This document shows, piece after piece, positions 1 to 14,919 of a DNA stretch of 64,000 bases. The stretch is from Zoroaster sp. YZ-2022. Lineage: Eukaryota > Echinodermata > Asteroidea > Forcipulatida > Zoroasteridae. The position numbers and the translations under genes are program-made. Numbering within the stretch: the stretch's first letter is position 1; every line of letters starts with the position of its first letter. The DNA lies in contig CM055816.1 in NCBI GenBank assembly GCA_029582265.1, positions 81,028,472 to 81,092,471 on the forward strand. The letters are read 5' to 3'. The notes under the pieces are model-generated. The model did no database searches. It was not told where the DNA came from and worked only from the letters and a program-made list of their open reading frames with translations.

Positions 1-126
1 TAGTTTCATTTGTTTTTGTTTAAATAAAACACAATATTATAAAGGGATAGGTGAAAAGGTGAAGGGTAGATGTTTATTTTATGGAGTGAATTGGTAATAA
101 ATGGATTTTTATTGAGAAAAAAAAAA

Positions 127-128
<2 letters not shown>

Positions 129-164
<36 letters not shown>

Positions 165-493
165 GTGGACTTATATAGCGCACGTATCCACCAACTGAGT
201 GGTGCTCAAGGCGCATATTATTACCCCTGCTCATAAGGCTCATAAATCATTCCTGAAACCATCTCAGCTCCCTGGGGAGTATACAGCTCAATTGCTGCCA
301 TTACAGCGCATATAGGGCTAATCAACCAACTCTGCCCTCACAGGTACCCATTTAACCCCTGGGTGGAGAGAAGCAATTATGGTTAAGTGTCTTGCTCAAG
401 GACACAAGTGTCACGGCCGGGATTCGAACCCACATTCTGCTGCTAACACCAGTACTTGAGTCCGGTAAGCTAGACCGCTCGGCCACGACACTT
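129..493 (-). mobile_element. tRNA-derived SINE with (ATT)n tail
   Basis: Read on the minus strand, the element starts near 493 with a tRNA-like promoter. An A-box-like TGGCCGAGCGG lies around 478-489 and a B box GGTTCGAATCC at 419-430. A ~170-bp body follows. The 3' end (164-215, minus) reads gcgccttgagc...gtggatacgtgcgctatata and runs into an (ATT)n tail at 129-163. The same 3' segment ends the LINE at 8414-11071, so the SINE probably borrows that LINE's reverse transcriptase. Target duplications were not clear. The layout (tRNA head, body, LINE-derived tail) fits invertebrate tRNA SINEs; the exact family is not assigned. Confidence 0.8.
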
Positions 494-817
494 CATAATG
501 CTTGAAACTGACACACGACGAAAAAACAATCTGCATATTCTTCATCCCAATTAAGCACATACTATGAAATTGCTTGAAGTTATGTTTTTTTACTGCAGGT
601 ATATGCTACATGCTATGACGTTACATGGGGGATTCCACTTCACCTGTTGCTTCAGGGATAGCTCCAACTGGGTGTGCTATGATGCTCTAAGGCGTCACCT
701 GTATGACCGTGATTCATCACCAACAATCCAGCCAGGCCAGTCGATTGGTTACCTAATCTACATACGCGAATCACTCACAAACTGAAATGTATTTAAACCA
801 AATGGACCATACGCTGT

Positions 818-1202
818 TAGTTTAACCAATAGCTAGAAAGCTAGAATTATCCCAGCTCATAATTCATATGTTAAAATATACTTTTGAAGATGCATCTCGC
901 GATCTTGGCTGAGCACGATAACAAAGAATAATTTTACGAGCGACCGATTTGTTAATGCTTATTAAAAATATTTAAAGTTTAAATTATTTTTCTTTGTGCA
1001 TATTCTTATTCTTAGTTTAACCAATAGCTAGAAAGCTAGAATTATCCCAGCTCATAATTCATATGTTAAAATATACTTTTGAAGATGCATCTCGCGATCT
1101 TGGCTGAGCACGATAACAAGAAGAATTTTTACGAGCGACCGATTTGTTAATGCTTATTAAAAAAATATTTAAAGTTTAAATTATTTTTATTTGTGCATAT
1201 TC
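818..1202. repeat. 195-bp tandem duplication, two copies
   Basis: The segment starting tagtttaaccaatagctag at 818 recurs at 1013 with the same order of sequence, both copies ending in tttgtgcatattct. The copies differ by a few substitutions and small A-run length changes. No coding potential was recognised in the unit. The copies are near-identical, so the duplication looks recent. Confidence 0.9.
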
Positions 1203-1310
1203 TGACCGCTGGTGTGTGGGAACGTCCATGTTGTATGTAGGTAAAACTTGTAGCTTTGCATGGTGAGGATGATAAGTAAGAATAATTGCGGTGACACAAT
1301 GTGGAATCTC

Positions 1311-1400
1311 AATTGAGTAGTAATTAGTTCTGAAAAGAACTGGAGGTACAACTCGACGTTTCGATCAGTATGCTCTGATCGTCCTCATGAGAATGCCGGA
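1311..1400 (-). repeat. Penelope/retrozyme-like GAAACGTC repeat end
   Basis: On the minus strand this stretch contains CTCATGAGGACGATCAG...CTGATCGAAACGTCGAG followed by a tract ending in cttttcagaac. The GAAACGTC-type motif with a flanking small stem is a known landmark of Penelope-like elements and hammerhead-bearing repeats. A similar motif recurs at 14830-14880, and a weaker one near 11755. The canonical CUGAUGAG core is not intact here, so ribozyme function is not claimed. Confidence 0.35.
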
Positions 1401-2060
1401 CTCTGGAAAATGCTCCTGCTTAAGTAGGCTGCTGGAGGATCATCCCATGAATGGATGCTGGAGGATTAGTTCGTTGAGGCGCGCAGGCGGGAACTGTTGA
1501 GACTAGGATCCTAGGGGTTGGGGGAGAGGAGTGTGTGCTCACTGAACTGAATCATTTGTTAACAAGCACAGGGGAAGGAGGGTTGTATGTAATAAAGCGA
1601 TTGGTCCAGATATTGTATGTCTACTTGCATAAGTTTTAATTTCTTATTTGAACAGACCTTTTCAAAGACCACTTGGTAATACCCGGGAGCCGTATTTGTA
1701 TAATATTACATGGTGCCTAAGTCATGTGACCAAGTTACCGGGCCTGATGAGAAAAACCAAGGCAGACCAGTATAAGATACAATTTTGATTAGACCTTTAT
1801 TATTAAAAAAAACTCCTACCTCTATAGTTAAGTATATATTTACAGTGTCAGGACATATCACGCCGAAAATCACTACCGCTACCTATCAGTAATACCATGA
1901 TTCCATCACACACGTCATACGTAAATATGCGCGACCTTATACTGACACTTGATATCATGTCCTACCTTTGTATTTTTGAATTTTTCAATGAAAATACGGT
2001 TCTTAAAATTGACGGCTTATTTTCGCTTAGTCTGAAACCAAAAAGTTGAAAACTTTATTG
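1401..2060. other. no feature recognised
   Basis: There are no convincing open frames and no tandem structure before the satellite. A G-rich tract lies at 1500-1530 and the region is otherwise AT-rich. Nothing here supports a gene. Confidence 0.6.
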
Positions 2061-2079
2061 ACCCCCAGAACCAAGGATA

Positions 2080-4402
2080 AGCTTGGACCGGAATAAGCAT
2101 GGTAGTATTGTGAAGGTTAGATCCTCCTGCACGCCCTCTGACTTAGCGGTGCCTGGTCCAAGACGTCATTCATCATTTAAAGGGGCACTATAATATGCAT
2201 GCATATTACACATGATACGCAAAAAATGCATTTATATAAAATTATTTTAAAAATACTGGAACCCTAATGACCGGGATAAGCATGATAGTATTGTGAAGGT
2301 TAGATCCTCCTGCACACCTTCTGACTTAGCGGTGCCTGGTCCAAGACGTCAGTCACCATTTAAAGGGGCACTATAATATGCATGCATATTACACATATGA
2401 TACGCAAACAATGCATTTATATAAAAATTATTTAAAAAATACTGGAACCCTAATGACCGGGATAAGTATGATAGTAATATGAAGGTTGGATCCTCCTGCA
2501 CACCCTCTGACTTAGCGGCGCCTGGTCCAAGACGTCAGTCATCATTTAAAGGGGCACTATAATATGCATGCATATTACACATATGATACGCAAACAATGC
2601 ATTTATATAAAATTATTAAAAAAATACTGGAACCCTAATGACCGGGATAAGCATGATAGTATTGTGAAGGTTAGATCCTCCTGCACACCCTCTGACTTAG
2701 CGGTGCCTGGTCCAAGACGTCAGTCACCATTTAAAGGGGCACTATAATATGCATGCATATTACACATATGATACGCAAACAATGCATTTATATAAAAATT
2801 ATTAAAAAAATACTGGAACCCTAATGACCGGGATAAGTATGATAGTATATGAAGGTTAGATCCTCCTGCACACCCTCTGACTTAGCGGCGCCTGGTCCAA
2901 GACGTCAGTCATCATTTAAAGGGGCACTATAATATGCATGCATATTACACATATGATACGCAAACAATGCATTTATATAAAATTATTTAAAAAATACTGG
3001 AACCCTAATGACCGGGATAAGCATGATAGTATTGTGAAGGTTAGATCCTCCTGCACACCTTCTGACTTAGCGGTGCCTGGTCCAAGACGTCAGTCACCAT
3101 TTAAAGGGGCACTATAATATGCATGCATATTACACATATGATACGCAAACAATGCATTTATATAAAAATTATTAAAAAAATACTGGAACCCTAATGACCG
3201 GGATAAGTATGATAGTATATGAAGGTTAGATCCTCCTGCACACCCTCTGACTTAGCGGTGCCTGGTCCAAGACGTCAGTCATCATTTAAAGGGGCACTAT
3301 AATATGCATGCATATTACACATATGATACGCAAACAATGCATTTATATAAAATTATTTAAAAAATACTGGAACCCTAATGACCGGGATAAGCATGATAGT
3401 ATTGTGAAGGTTAGATCCTCCTGCACACCCTCTGACTTAGCGGTGCCTGGTCCAAGACGTCATTCATCATTTAAAGGGGCACTATAATATGCATGCATAT
3501 TACGCATATGATACGCAAAAAATGCATCTATATAAAATTATTTAAAAAATACTGGAACCCTAATGACCGGGATAAGCATGATAGTATTGTGAAGGTTAGA
3601 TCCTCCTGCACACCCTCTGACTTAGCGGTGCCTGGTCCAAGACGTCAGTCACCATTTAAAGGGGCACTATAATATGCATGTATATTACACATATGATACG
3701 CAAACAATGCATTTATATAAAAATTATTTACAAAATACTGGAACCCTAATGACCGGGATAAGTATGATAGTAATATGAAGGTTAGATCCTCCTGCACACC
3801 CTCTGACTTAGCGGTGCCTGGTCCAAGACGTCAGTCATCATTTAAAGGGGCACTATAATATGCATGCATATTACACATATGATACGCAAACAATGCATTT
3901 ATATAAAATTATTTAAAACATACTGGAACCCTAATGACCGGGATAAGCATGATAGTATTGTGAAGGTTAGATCCTCCTGCACACCCTCTGACTTAGCGGT
4001 GCCTGGTCCAAGACGTCATTCATCATTTAAAGGGGCAATATAATATGCATGCATATTACGCATATGATACGCAAAAAATACATACTGAATAAAATTATTT
4101 AACAAATACTGGAACCCTAATGACCGTAATAAGCATGGTAGTTTTGTGAAGGTTAGATCCTCCTACACAACCTCTGACTTAGCGGTGCCTGATCTAAGAC
4201 GTCATTCATCATTTAAAGGGGCACTTTAATATGCAGGCATATTACACATATGATACGCATTTATATAAACTTATTTAAAAAATACTGGAACCCTAATGAC
4301 CTGGATAAGCATGATAGTATTGTGAAGGTTAGATCCTCATGCACACCCTCTGACTTAGCGGTATCTGGTCCAAGACGTCAGTCATCATTTAAAGGGGCAC
4401 TA
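2080..4402. repeat. Satellite array, ~185-bp monomer, 12-13 copies, dimeric pattern
   Basis: The motif actggaaccctaatgaccgg recurs at 2255, 2441, 2626, 2812, 2996, 3182, 3366, 3551, 3737, 3922, 4108 and 4284, giving a period of 184-186 bp except for the last interval (176). A truncated, diverged unit opens the array near 2080. Each unit carries gacttagcggtgcctggtcc, aaggggcactataatatgca and an A/T tract. Between 2255 and 3365 two variants alternate: one has gcatgatagtattgtg with cagtcacc, the other gtatgatagtatatg with cagtcatc. That is a higher-order dimer of ~370 bp. Edge monomers are the most diverged, as expected for unequal-exchange homogenisation. Confidence 0.95.
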
Positions 4403-4815
4403 CTTTAGCCATTGGATATTATACAGAATGTACTGTGGACTAGGAAACCAGTCTAATTGTAACCGTCCGCATAATGCGCACGAGACTTTGCAACTGCGCA
4501 CGACAAGGAACGCCTACGTGTAAGTACATACATACATAATAACGTTGATGCGAATGTCCAATAAGGAATAAGTAACTAACTTCACACCGCTGGCCTGTAG
4601 GCCTATGTTTGTTGGACACAAACGTAGATCTAGAATAGATGCAACGTTAGAGGGCTAACAAATATCTGAAGTTAACGTTAGGCCTATTCACACATGTCAC
4701 ATCACAGTGACACAGTCCCAATCACCACTCACTCAATCAAAGCTTTGGCTTATATCCCAAATAGGCTAGGCCTTAACGTTAGGCTTAAAACTAAAAGCCT
4801 TAAGTTTAGTGCACC

Positions 4816-4953
4816 ATGTACACATGTGAAATTTGTGGTAAAACGTCTAGTACATTAAAATCATATTGTGATCATTTTGGCCTTCATAGAAGCATTCCAA
4901 ATTATTCATTTCCATGTTGCATTGAAAACTGTTCTAGTGTTTATCAGTTATTC
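4816..4953 (+). CDS. First exon of a C2H2 zinc-finger, transposase-like gene (partial)
   Basis: The open frame from ATG 4816 encodes a C2H2-type start: CEICGK followed by HFGLH, then CCIENC opening a second finger. The frame runs into a CAG/gtttc splice-donor-like site near 4953, and the second finger would be completed downstream by FISHLKLH, encoded just after 5320. This modular layout (two or three N-terminal fingers spread over small exons) matches the multi-copy gene family continued at 5305-13576. The splice phase to the next exon does not fit cleanly, which suggests decay or a misplaced junction. Confidence 0.5.
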
Positions 4954-4970
4954 AGGTTTCAAAAGTCATA

Positions 4971-5300
4971 CTCTTTCATTTCATTTCATTTCATTTATTA
5001 ATTTCTCAGGTAAAAACATTAAAATACAGACATTATAAATCAAATACATATTAAACAAGAAGCAAGAATTAATAAATATACACAAATTGATTAGACAATA
5101 AACATTTTAAAGACAGGACAATGGCACACCTGAAGGATTACAAAAAAGTAAACTTAATTACTATCGAGTTGTTTTCCGACTGCCATTAGACAATACATAA
5201 AACCACTCTACTCTTCGTGACCACGGCCATGGGTCCAATAAACCAGCTGGTAAATGCACTGGTGGTAACAAGAGCTCAAATCAAAAGAGGATTTTAATTT
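4971..5300. repeat. (TCATT)n tract followed by AT-rich insert
   Basis: A pentamer run (catttcatttcatttcattt) at about 4974-5000 is followed by ~290 bp of AT-rich DNA, ending in a segment with cgaccacggccatgg near 5220-5230. A pentameric tail plus non-coding DNA inside what should be a short intron looks like the 3' end of a LINE on the minus strand. No reverse-transcriptase frame is present to confirm it. Confidence 0.35.
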
Positions 5301-5304
5301 GCCA

Positions 5305-7631
5305 GATTATGTCATGCTTAACAGAATTTGATAATCGTTGTGATTTTATTAGTCACTTAAAACTGCACATCAAAGATGGAGTTAAGGTGGCTTGTCCTTT
5401 CAGTGGTTGCACAAGACAGTTCACAAATACTTCATCTTTCTCGGCCCATAAATGTAGGTGTCATAAAGATTGGACTAGTAACCATATATCAGTTGAAAAT
5501 TACCATTACAATGAAGTAGATACAAATGATACAGTTGATGGACGAATGTGTAGTAATGAGCAATCTGATTCAGAGGAGCATGACCATTCACTTCGGGATG
5601 ATCATTCACAAAATGAAACAGACATTAATGGTCATGCAGAGGGTACAGATAATTTACAGGAAACCTTTATCAATAGTTTGGCACTGTTATATTTGAAGTT
5701 GCAAGCTAAGTATATTATCCCAGCATCAACAATCCAGATGATTATAGAAGAATTCCAAACTGTTTATAATCAGGGTCAAAATGTCCTTCATGCCAAACTT
5801 CTGAGTAGATTTGGTAATTTAAGTATTGATATGGACAACGGGAAGATAAAAGAAGTTGTCAAAGACCTATTTGAAAGTGACATCATGAATTTTGTCATTT
5901 CAAACCAACTGAAAACTGATCTCCGCCGGAAATCTTGTTTCAAAACAAACTTCAACTATGTACAACCATTAGAGCTATACTTAGGTAAGGATAGCAATAT
6001 GAAGGAAAGGTACTATCAGTATGTGCCTATCAAAGAGACAATCATTGCTTTATTCAAGCACCAGTCTGTGCAAAGACAGCACCAGTGTATATTTCAGGTT
6101 CAACAAAAAGAAGGTACATTAGGAGATGTACATGATGGTACATTGTCTAAGGCAAACTCTCAGTACTGTGCTCATCCTGACTCGTTGCAGATAATTCTTT
6201 ATCAAGATGCATTTGAGGTCGTGAACCCACTTGGTTCAGCCAAGAAAAAGCATAAAATCATAGGTTTCTATTTCACTCTTGGTAATTTTGAACCCTACAA
6301 TAGGTCTAATATTGACCACATGCAGTTAGCTATTTTATGCAGAGTATCAGATTTTAAAGAGTTTGGCCAAACACAAGTATTTTCTCATTTACTTACTGAC
6401 TTGAAAGACTTGGAACAAAACGGCATTGTACTTGACAATGGAAAATCATTGAAAGGTACATTGTGTTGCATTTCAGGTGACAATTTGGGCTCTCATGCAA
6501 TTGGCGGATTTGCTGAGAATTTCAGCACTGTGCAATACTTTTGCAGATATTGCTTAGTAACTAAAGATGAATTTTCAAAAAATTGCATTGCCCAGGGACT
6601 TTTGCGGACTTATGATAAATTATGATAATGTTGTGCAAAATTTAATCACAATAGACGATCATGTTAGCTTGTTCGAAAGCAAGGGCATTAAATTTGCCTC
6701 ACTGTTCAATGCTCTTGAATATTTTCATGTCTGCCAGCCAGGCCTGCCTCCATGTTTGGGGCATGATTTATTTGAAGGGATAGTCTCTGTTGATTTGTCA
6801 CTCTATATAGAATACTTTGTCAAGAACAAGTGGTTTACATATGACCACCTTAATAGAGTAATTGCCCAGTTCAAGTATCTTGGAGGTGATAGTAATAACA
6901 AACCCAATGGTGTTAACAAGAATGGAACTACATTGGGGGTGGGGGGGGGGGGGGCACGCAGTACAACATTTGTGTCTTTTGAGACTTTTCCCACTGTTCA
7001 TCTGCATTGCTCATGGCAATGATGAGGTTTGGCAATTATGTCTGTTGTTGAGAGAGATAGTGGCATATATATGTGCTCCTTTGATTACACATGGTCAGGC
7101 TTATTTGAAACTCATGATAGAAGACTATCTGGATCAAAGGATGCATTTATTTCCTGAAAAGAGGCTAAAACCAAAACATCACTATCTTGTTCACTACCCC
7201 GATTTGATTCTGAAACTGGGCCCTCTGTTGATAATAGTTCATGAAAGTGCTGTGTACTTTATTGTGAGGGAAAGTAAAGTAGAAATCTTGGCTGATCTAC
7301 ATGTTAATAAATTAACAGCTTCCTTGAATGTTGTTTGTGTGATGCAAACAGTTTGTTGGATTACTATCCACTACCAATCTACGAAATAAAGGGCCACTTT
7401 GTCATACCACTCCATCATACACCAGTTTCCTGGAACGAGACTTAATAAAGGCCGAAATAAAAGACTGTCTACCAAGTGTAACGGATACAGTTGTTACTGC
7501 TGTGTTGGAAAAGCTTGATCAAGCTGGTGTGCAGTTAAAGGATGACCTTCAATTTGTTAAAGAGAGTGACCTCCAACCTGACCTAAGACCCATCCAGATC
7601 CGAAAACTCCTCCAAAAATGGTCTTCAACAG
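5305..7631 (+). pseudogene. Transposase-like core and SAM domain of a multi-copy zinc-finger gene
   Basis: One large exon carries, in order, a C2H2 finger (CPFSGC...HKCRCH), a ~400-residue core with QDAFEVVNPLGSAKKKHK, GDNLGSHAIGGF and YFCRYC, then RLKPKHHYLVHYP and GPLL, and finally a SAM-like domain at 7440-7631 (KDDLQFV, DLQPDLRPIQIRKLLQKW). It ends at a GT donor (7632). I recognise this as a family common in fish and marine invertebrate genomes, often annotated as sterile alpha motif domain-containing protein 3-like. It probably derives from a DNA transposon; that is family knowledge, not proven here. The frame shifts near 6600 and again at a run of about 13 G at 6944-6956, and is broken again after 7240. 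The gene is decayed, or carries homopolymer errors. Confidence 0.7.
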
Positions 7632-8054
7632 GTATGCATCTAGTTATTGTGATATTCATATCAAATGATGTCTAAACAAGACATAAAAGAATATGTGACA
7701 AATAAATTGTCACGTTTTCTGTCACTTCTTTAACAAGCAGGGTTCACACATTTTTCCAGCATAATTCCTTTCTTTTTTGTTTTCTTTTTCACCCCTGTTT
7801 ATCTCTTTCTCCAGTTGGAAAGAGTGGTTTACCAACATCGCTCTTGAAAAGATTAGCTTTTGCACTTAAAGTTAAATTAACTATATAGACAAGAGCCATT
7901 CACCCGATTTCTTTGCTCCCCCTCAGGGAAACCCCCTCCCCCCCAAACAAAAAATCTAGATCAATAAATAAATAAATAAAATAAATATATAAATAAAAAC
8001 AAATGCACACTGCATTAACATTTCTTTTTTGTTTTTGTTTACTTTGTGTTTCAG

Positions 8055-11071
<3,017 letters not shown>

Positions 11072-13576
11072 AGAATAAGGAAGCAGCGTGTTACACAAAG
11101 AGATGCAGACAGCGATGAACCATTGGCTAAGACTCCAAAGCTAGACAGTTACGGATGCACCAAATGGAAATCACCTCTGCCTGACGGAGAGACAGAAGAG
11201 AGCCAGATGCTTATTAAAGAGGAACTGAAAGGCTTATTTCCTCTGGGACGAAAAGAGTGGGACTTAGCCAAGATAAAAGAGTTGATGCTACTCACGTATC
11301 CTTCACAGCGTAAAGACATGTGGTGAAACAATTACTGAGCTTCAGAAGGAATGGCCTTTCCTGTTTCCATCTCTTTTGTGTCATTTTGAAGAGTTGGTTG
11401 GTTTCCCTTTGCTGGCCACTTTGACCGCAGCAATTCGATCAAAAGGAGAGATGATGAGGAAATACTTTTCTTCTAAGAAGGTGCAAGCTGTCTTAAAAGA
11501 TGCAAGACCCTTTCTAGAAGTCTCCAATATTGACATCAACATTGAATCAGCAGTGGTTGTGCTGCTTCTACTGGCCCACTTTGGGGAAAAGCCCAACACC
11601 TTCTTCTTTATGACTGAGGTACGTAACAGTTAAAACAATGAGAAGGCAATAACTGATGACCCTTAAAACATTTTCTGAAAAAAAGACTTGGCTATTGCAA
11701 ACTGCTTACCAACCAAAAATGACCTGAGGTATAAATGCAGAATTAGTCACCACCTCACGTTTCGACCCCATAGCAGAGTCTTTCTGAAATGTTTAAGCTG
11801 TTTTTCCTAAAACAGTCTGTCATTTGAAAATAAAAAAAGTTCCTTTCTTCCGTCTCTGTGCAAACAATTGGTTTATTTACCTGATTTTGTGAGGTTTTTA
11901 CTTATCATTAAAAATCGAAGGGCTTTGTTCTTTTTTATACAGAGTACCACTGTAGCTCGGGATATGTCAGGCAATGCTTCCCTGCCTAAAACACCGTGTC
12001 TGGTTGTATGTGGTAAGTGGAAATATTATATTGCAGTTGAACTAACTTCATCTAGTCTTGTTAAAATCACTGGGATCTATTTCACATATAATTGTTCTAA
12101 TTACATACAGGCCTCACACTTAACACTAGTCGGTGTACATCCCATTGTGTAGTAAAAACTGCTGCGGACTAACAAAAACCACTTCTAAACTTGCCGGTGT
12201 GGGCTACTTAAAAAGTGTGTAATATTCTTTGTTTTCAGATGAGAATACAGAAAATAAAATGAACTTTTGCAAACCTTGTAACTTTATAAATTAAACCATA
12301 ACAAAAATTTAACAAAACTGATTGTGAGAACAAATGTTGAAAAATGACAAAGAAGACGAAGACATACAATAAAAAATGCAAGGGATAATATCGCTAAGAA
12401 TTAGTTTAGAATCTGGGTTTCTAAAAGTGTCCCCGGGCAAGTAAAATGAACAATTGTGGCAAGTTTTATGAAAATCGGTCGTGAACTTAGGAAAATACGA
12501 AGGGGGGGCACATTGTGCCCCCCCTCCCACTATAACTCAAACCTTTCACAGATCTTTGGATACTGCAAAAAATAAATTGTACTTTATTTGAATCAATTGT
12601 TTTTGTTGAATAACTTTCTTCAGGATGCTTTTGTTTTATGTTTCTTGCATTTTTTCCCTTGTTTGTGTGTCAAAAGGTGAAACGTTGATGGTAGCAAGAC
12701 GCTTCATGCTTGTGATCGACCACTGTGTTGTAAATTACAGTATCAACAACTTCACAAGGGCACTTGCGGAGATGTTTGCAGCATTCTATGTGTATAACAT
12801 CATGTATCCACATGATGGAGCACACACTATGGAGTATATTCAAAGGCAAGTTTGTTTCATTATCCTTCCTGTATACCCTAACAACAACAGTTACAACGGA
12901 CCTGATTTTCAAGACCATTGTGTGACTATTGTAGCTGTTGCATAGTCACCATCTTACTTATCTTATTCTTCCATACGTTCAAGATCAAACAGATGGTTGC
13001 CATGGTAACATTTGACCTCCGAGAACTTTTTTTTACTATCATGACCATAGACAATTTTTGGGGAAAGGTCAGAAAGTTTGGTGGTGGCTCATATGCAGTG
13101 TTAAAACTTTAAGGGGAAAATATTGTAGGGTGGGGGACATTGCCAACACCCCCCCCCCCGTCCTGATAGGGTTTAGAAATCAACATCCACTAAGCAATAT
13201 TGTATCAACAATCATCGACCTATGTATGAATTTGAAATCCAAACTTGCAGCAAACGTTTCTGCCTGTCGGTATGTGCGCGCATCCTGTTTTTGCATAAAT
13301 TTGGTTTAGCAGTGACGTCACAAGAAAATTTATGCATACCGCCGTGCAGAAAACATGACTGCACGATGATTTGGTAAACAAAATCATGGAGTACATCATC
13401 TAAATTTGTATGCAAACACTTTGATGTTTGTTACTGTTCTGTTTTTTAGGGTATTTGCTTGCATCAATCCGGATGGGAACAAGATCGAACGACGTGGGAA
13501 GAAGGTGTCGGCAATATCACCAAGGCTTCTGACCCTAACAAATGCAGTTGCTCACTTTCACATGCTGAACAGATAG
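11072..13576 (+). pseudogene. C-terminal exons of the zinc-finger/SAM transposase-like gene
   Basis: The frame interrupted at 8412 resumes at 11072 (RKQRVTQRDADSDEP, then GCTKWKSPLPDGETEE). After a frame change near 11325 it continues with ELQKEWPFLFPSL and LLLLAHFGEKP to a donor at 11618/11619. Further exons are 11943-12012 (TPCLVVCG), 12677-12845 (ETLMVARRFML, AAFYVYNIMYP) and 13450-13576 (FACINPDGNKI, KKVSAISPRLLTL), ending in TAG at 13574. Splice phases agree for the last four exons. The intron 12846-13449 uses a GC-AG pair (AAG/GCAAGT). The ending is typical of the family, so the 3' half is better preserved than the 5' half. Confidence 0.7.
12502..12524. repeat. G7...C7 perfect hairpin in intron
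   Basis: GGGGGGGCAC-ATT-GTGCCCCCCC, a perfect 10-bp stem with a 3-nt loop. It lies in a ~60-bp stretch (cccactataactcaaacc) that looks like a dispersed repeat, in the intron between 12012 and 12677. Confidence 0.8.
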
Positions 13577-14010
13577 GTTGGATTGAATCAAACTAACTCT
13601 CTCAAGAAAGCACTAAGATGTGTTGTACTTATTCTCAAGGTGGATCTTGAAAGAGGATCAGGATCAACTATTGTAATGCAAGTTTTACTTAACCTATGCA
13701 AAATTTCATTTAAATTTACTCATTTTTATGATTTAGAATTGATGTAAGTCTTTTTCATGCATTCTAATTGTTTTTTGGGTGTTACAACAACACAAAGCTT
13801 ATGAAAACTGAAAAGAACTGTCACTGATAATAATCAGTTTAGAGGTCCCATATTTAATATGATGGGATTTAAACCTCAGTGAGATTGTTACCTTTTATCT
13901 TACATGAACTTAACATTTTCTTATTGGTGAACCAAGTAGATTTTTATTAAATAGGATTTGAAAATTTGCATGGTGTTAATACAATCTAGTAATGTTTGCG
14001 GTAACACCAT

Positions 14011-14777
14011 TGTTACGAACCCATTTAATTCTTTAATCCGTTGGAGTATGTCTCCCCGCACTATAATTGTTTGGAATTTTTGGAATGTTAGATTAACTGG
14101 CTATTATTCGGTGTCGGTCAGTGCCCCTGTACACACGTTATTGTGGGACTCTATAACAGCGCACCTTTGGGCCAGCATCTCGTTGTCCACCTCGTCGCTG
14201 GATCGTCGTCCACCTACCTGCTTCACATCGCTAGATCGTGGCCGAGGCTGACGGTGCTGACGGACTCTTGGATTGTCGTGGCCGTTGTTGCTGAATTCCT
14301 GGGGTTCAACACCTACCTGTGCCTTGGCTGATCCGGTGCAGTGTGGAGATGCTTGGCCCGACGGTCGCGCTGTATTTCTTATGGGCATTGGCGGGGCGGG
14401 GCCTTTCCTGCAGGTTCCTTATTTTATCAAGGTACATGTATTCGGCCGAATATGATTTATAAGTTGCCTTTTGTTTTGCCTGTAACCTTATTTTGCTGGC
14501 TTGTTGATTAATGTTGTTGTTTAATGTTATTGTTTGCCTCACGATCTATGTAATTAATTTGCTTTGCCTGTATTATGCTTTTGTTATTTTGCATGTTTAA
14601 GTTTAAGTTGCTATTTAACTGAAAACACTTTCCTCATTTGCTTTTCCGTTGATTGAATTCAGACGATTAATTAAATTTTGATGAATTATATTTGGTTTGC
14701 GTGAATTTTGGCTTTGCTTTAAAATTGTCATGATTCTCTTTTAATATCTTTCTGCCGTGCGCTCGCCGTACGTAACA
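14011..14777. mobile_element. Solo LTR, Ty3/Gypsy-type ends
   Basis: A 767-bp segment starting TGTTACG and ending CGTAACA, giving 7-bp inverted ends with TG...CA termini. CCAT directly precedes (14007-14010) and follows (14778-14781) it; ACCAT would be a 5-bp duplication if the terminal A is shared. TGTTACG/CGTAACA ends are common on Gypsy LTRs. No internal gag/pol or second LTR is adjacent, so it is a solo LTR left by recombination. Short open frames inside it are not convincing genes. Confidence 0.75.
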
Positions 14778-14804
14778 CCATGTAAAAATCTTGCTATGAG
14801 TTGC

Positions 14805-14916
14805 GGTGGTTTTGAAAAGAATCAGTGGTTTAACAACTCAACGTTTCGACCAGGAGAAGATGATCAGCTTATCGAAACATAAAGTTTTTAAACCACCGAT
14901 TCTTTTCAGAACCACC
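14805..14916. repeat. Inverted repeat with GAAAC-type core
   Basis: Left arm ggtggttttgaaaagaatca (14805-14824) and its continuation to 14831 are matched in reverse complement by 14890-14916, with two mismatches over 27 bp. The loop contains caactcaacgtttcgacc and tgatcagcttatcgaaac, the same style of GAAAC motif as at 1311-1400. It starts 27 bp after the solo LTR. Confidence 0.75.
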
Positions 14917-14919
14917 ACA

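Noticed and set aside
564..785. 73-codon frame near the window start
   Set aside because: No recognisable domain and no supporting splice sites or neighbours.
2080..4402. CRISPR-like regular spacing
   Set aside because: The whole ~185-bp monomer repeats, with no unique spacers; this is a eukaryotic satellite.
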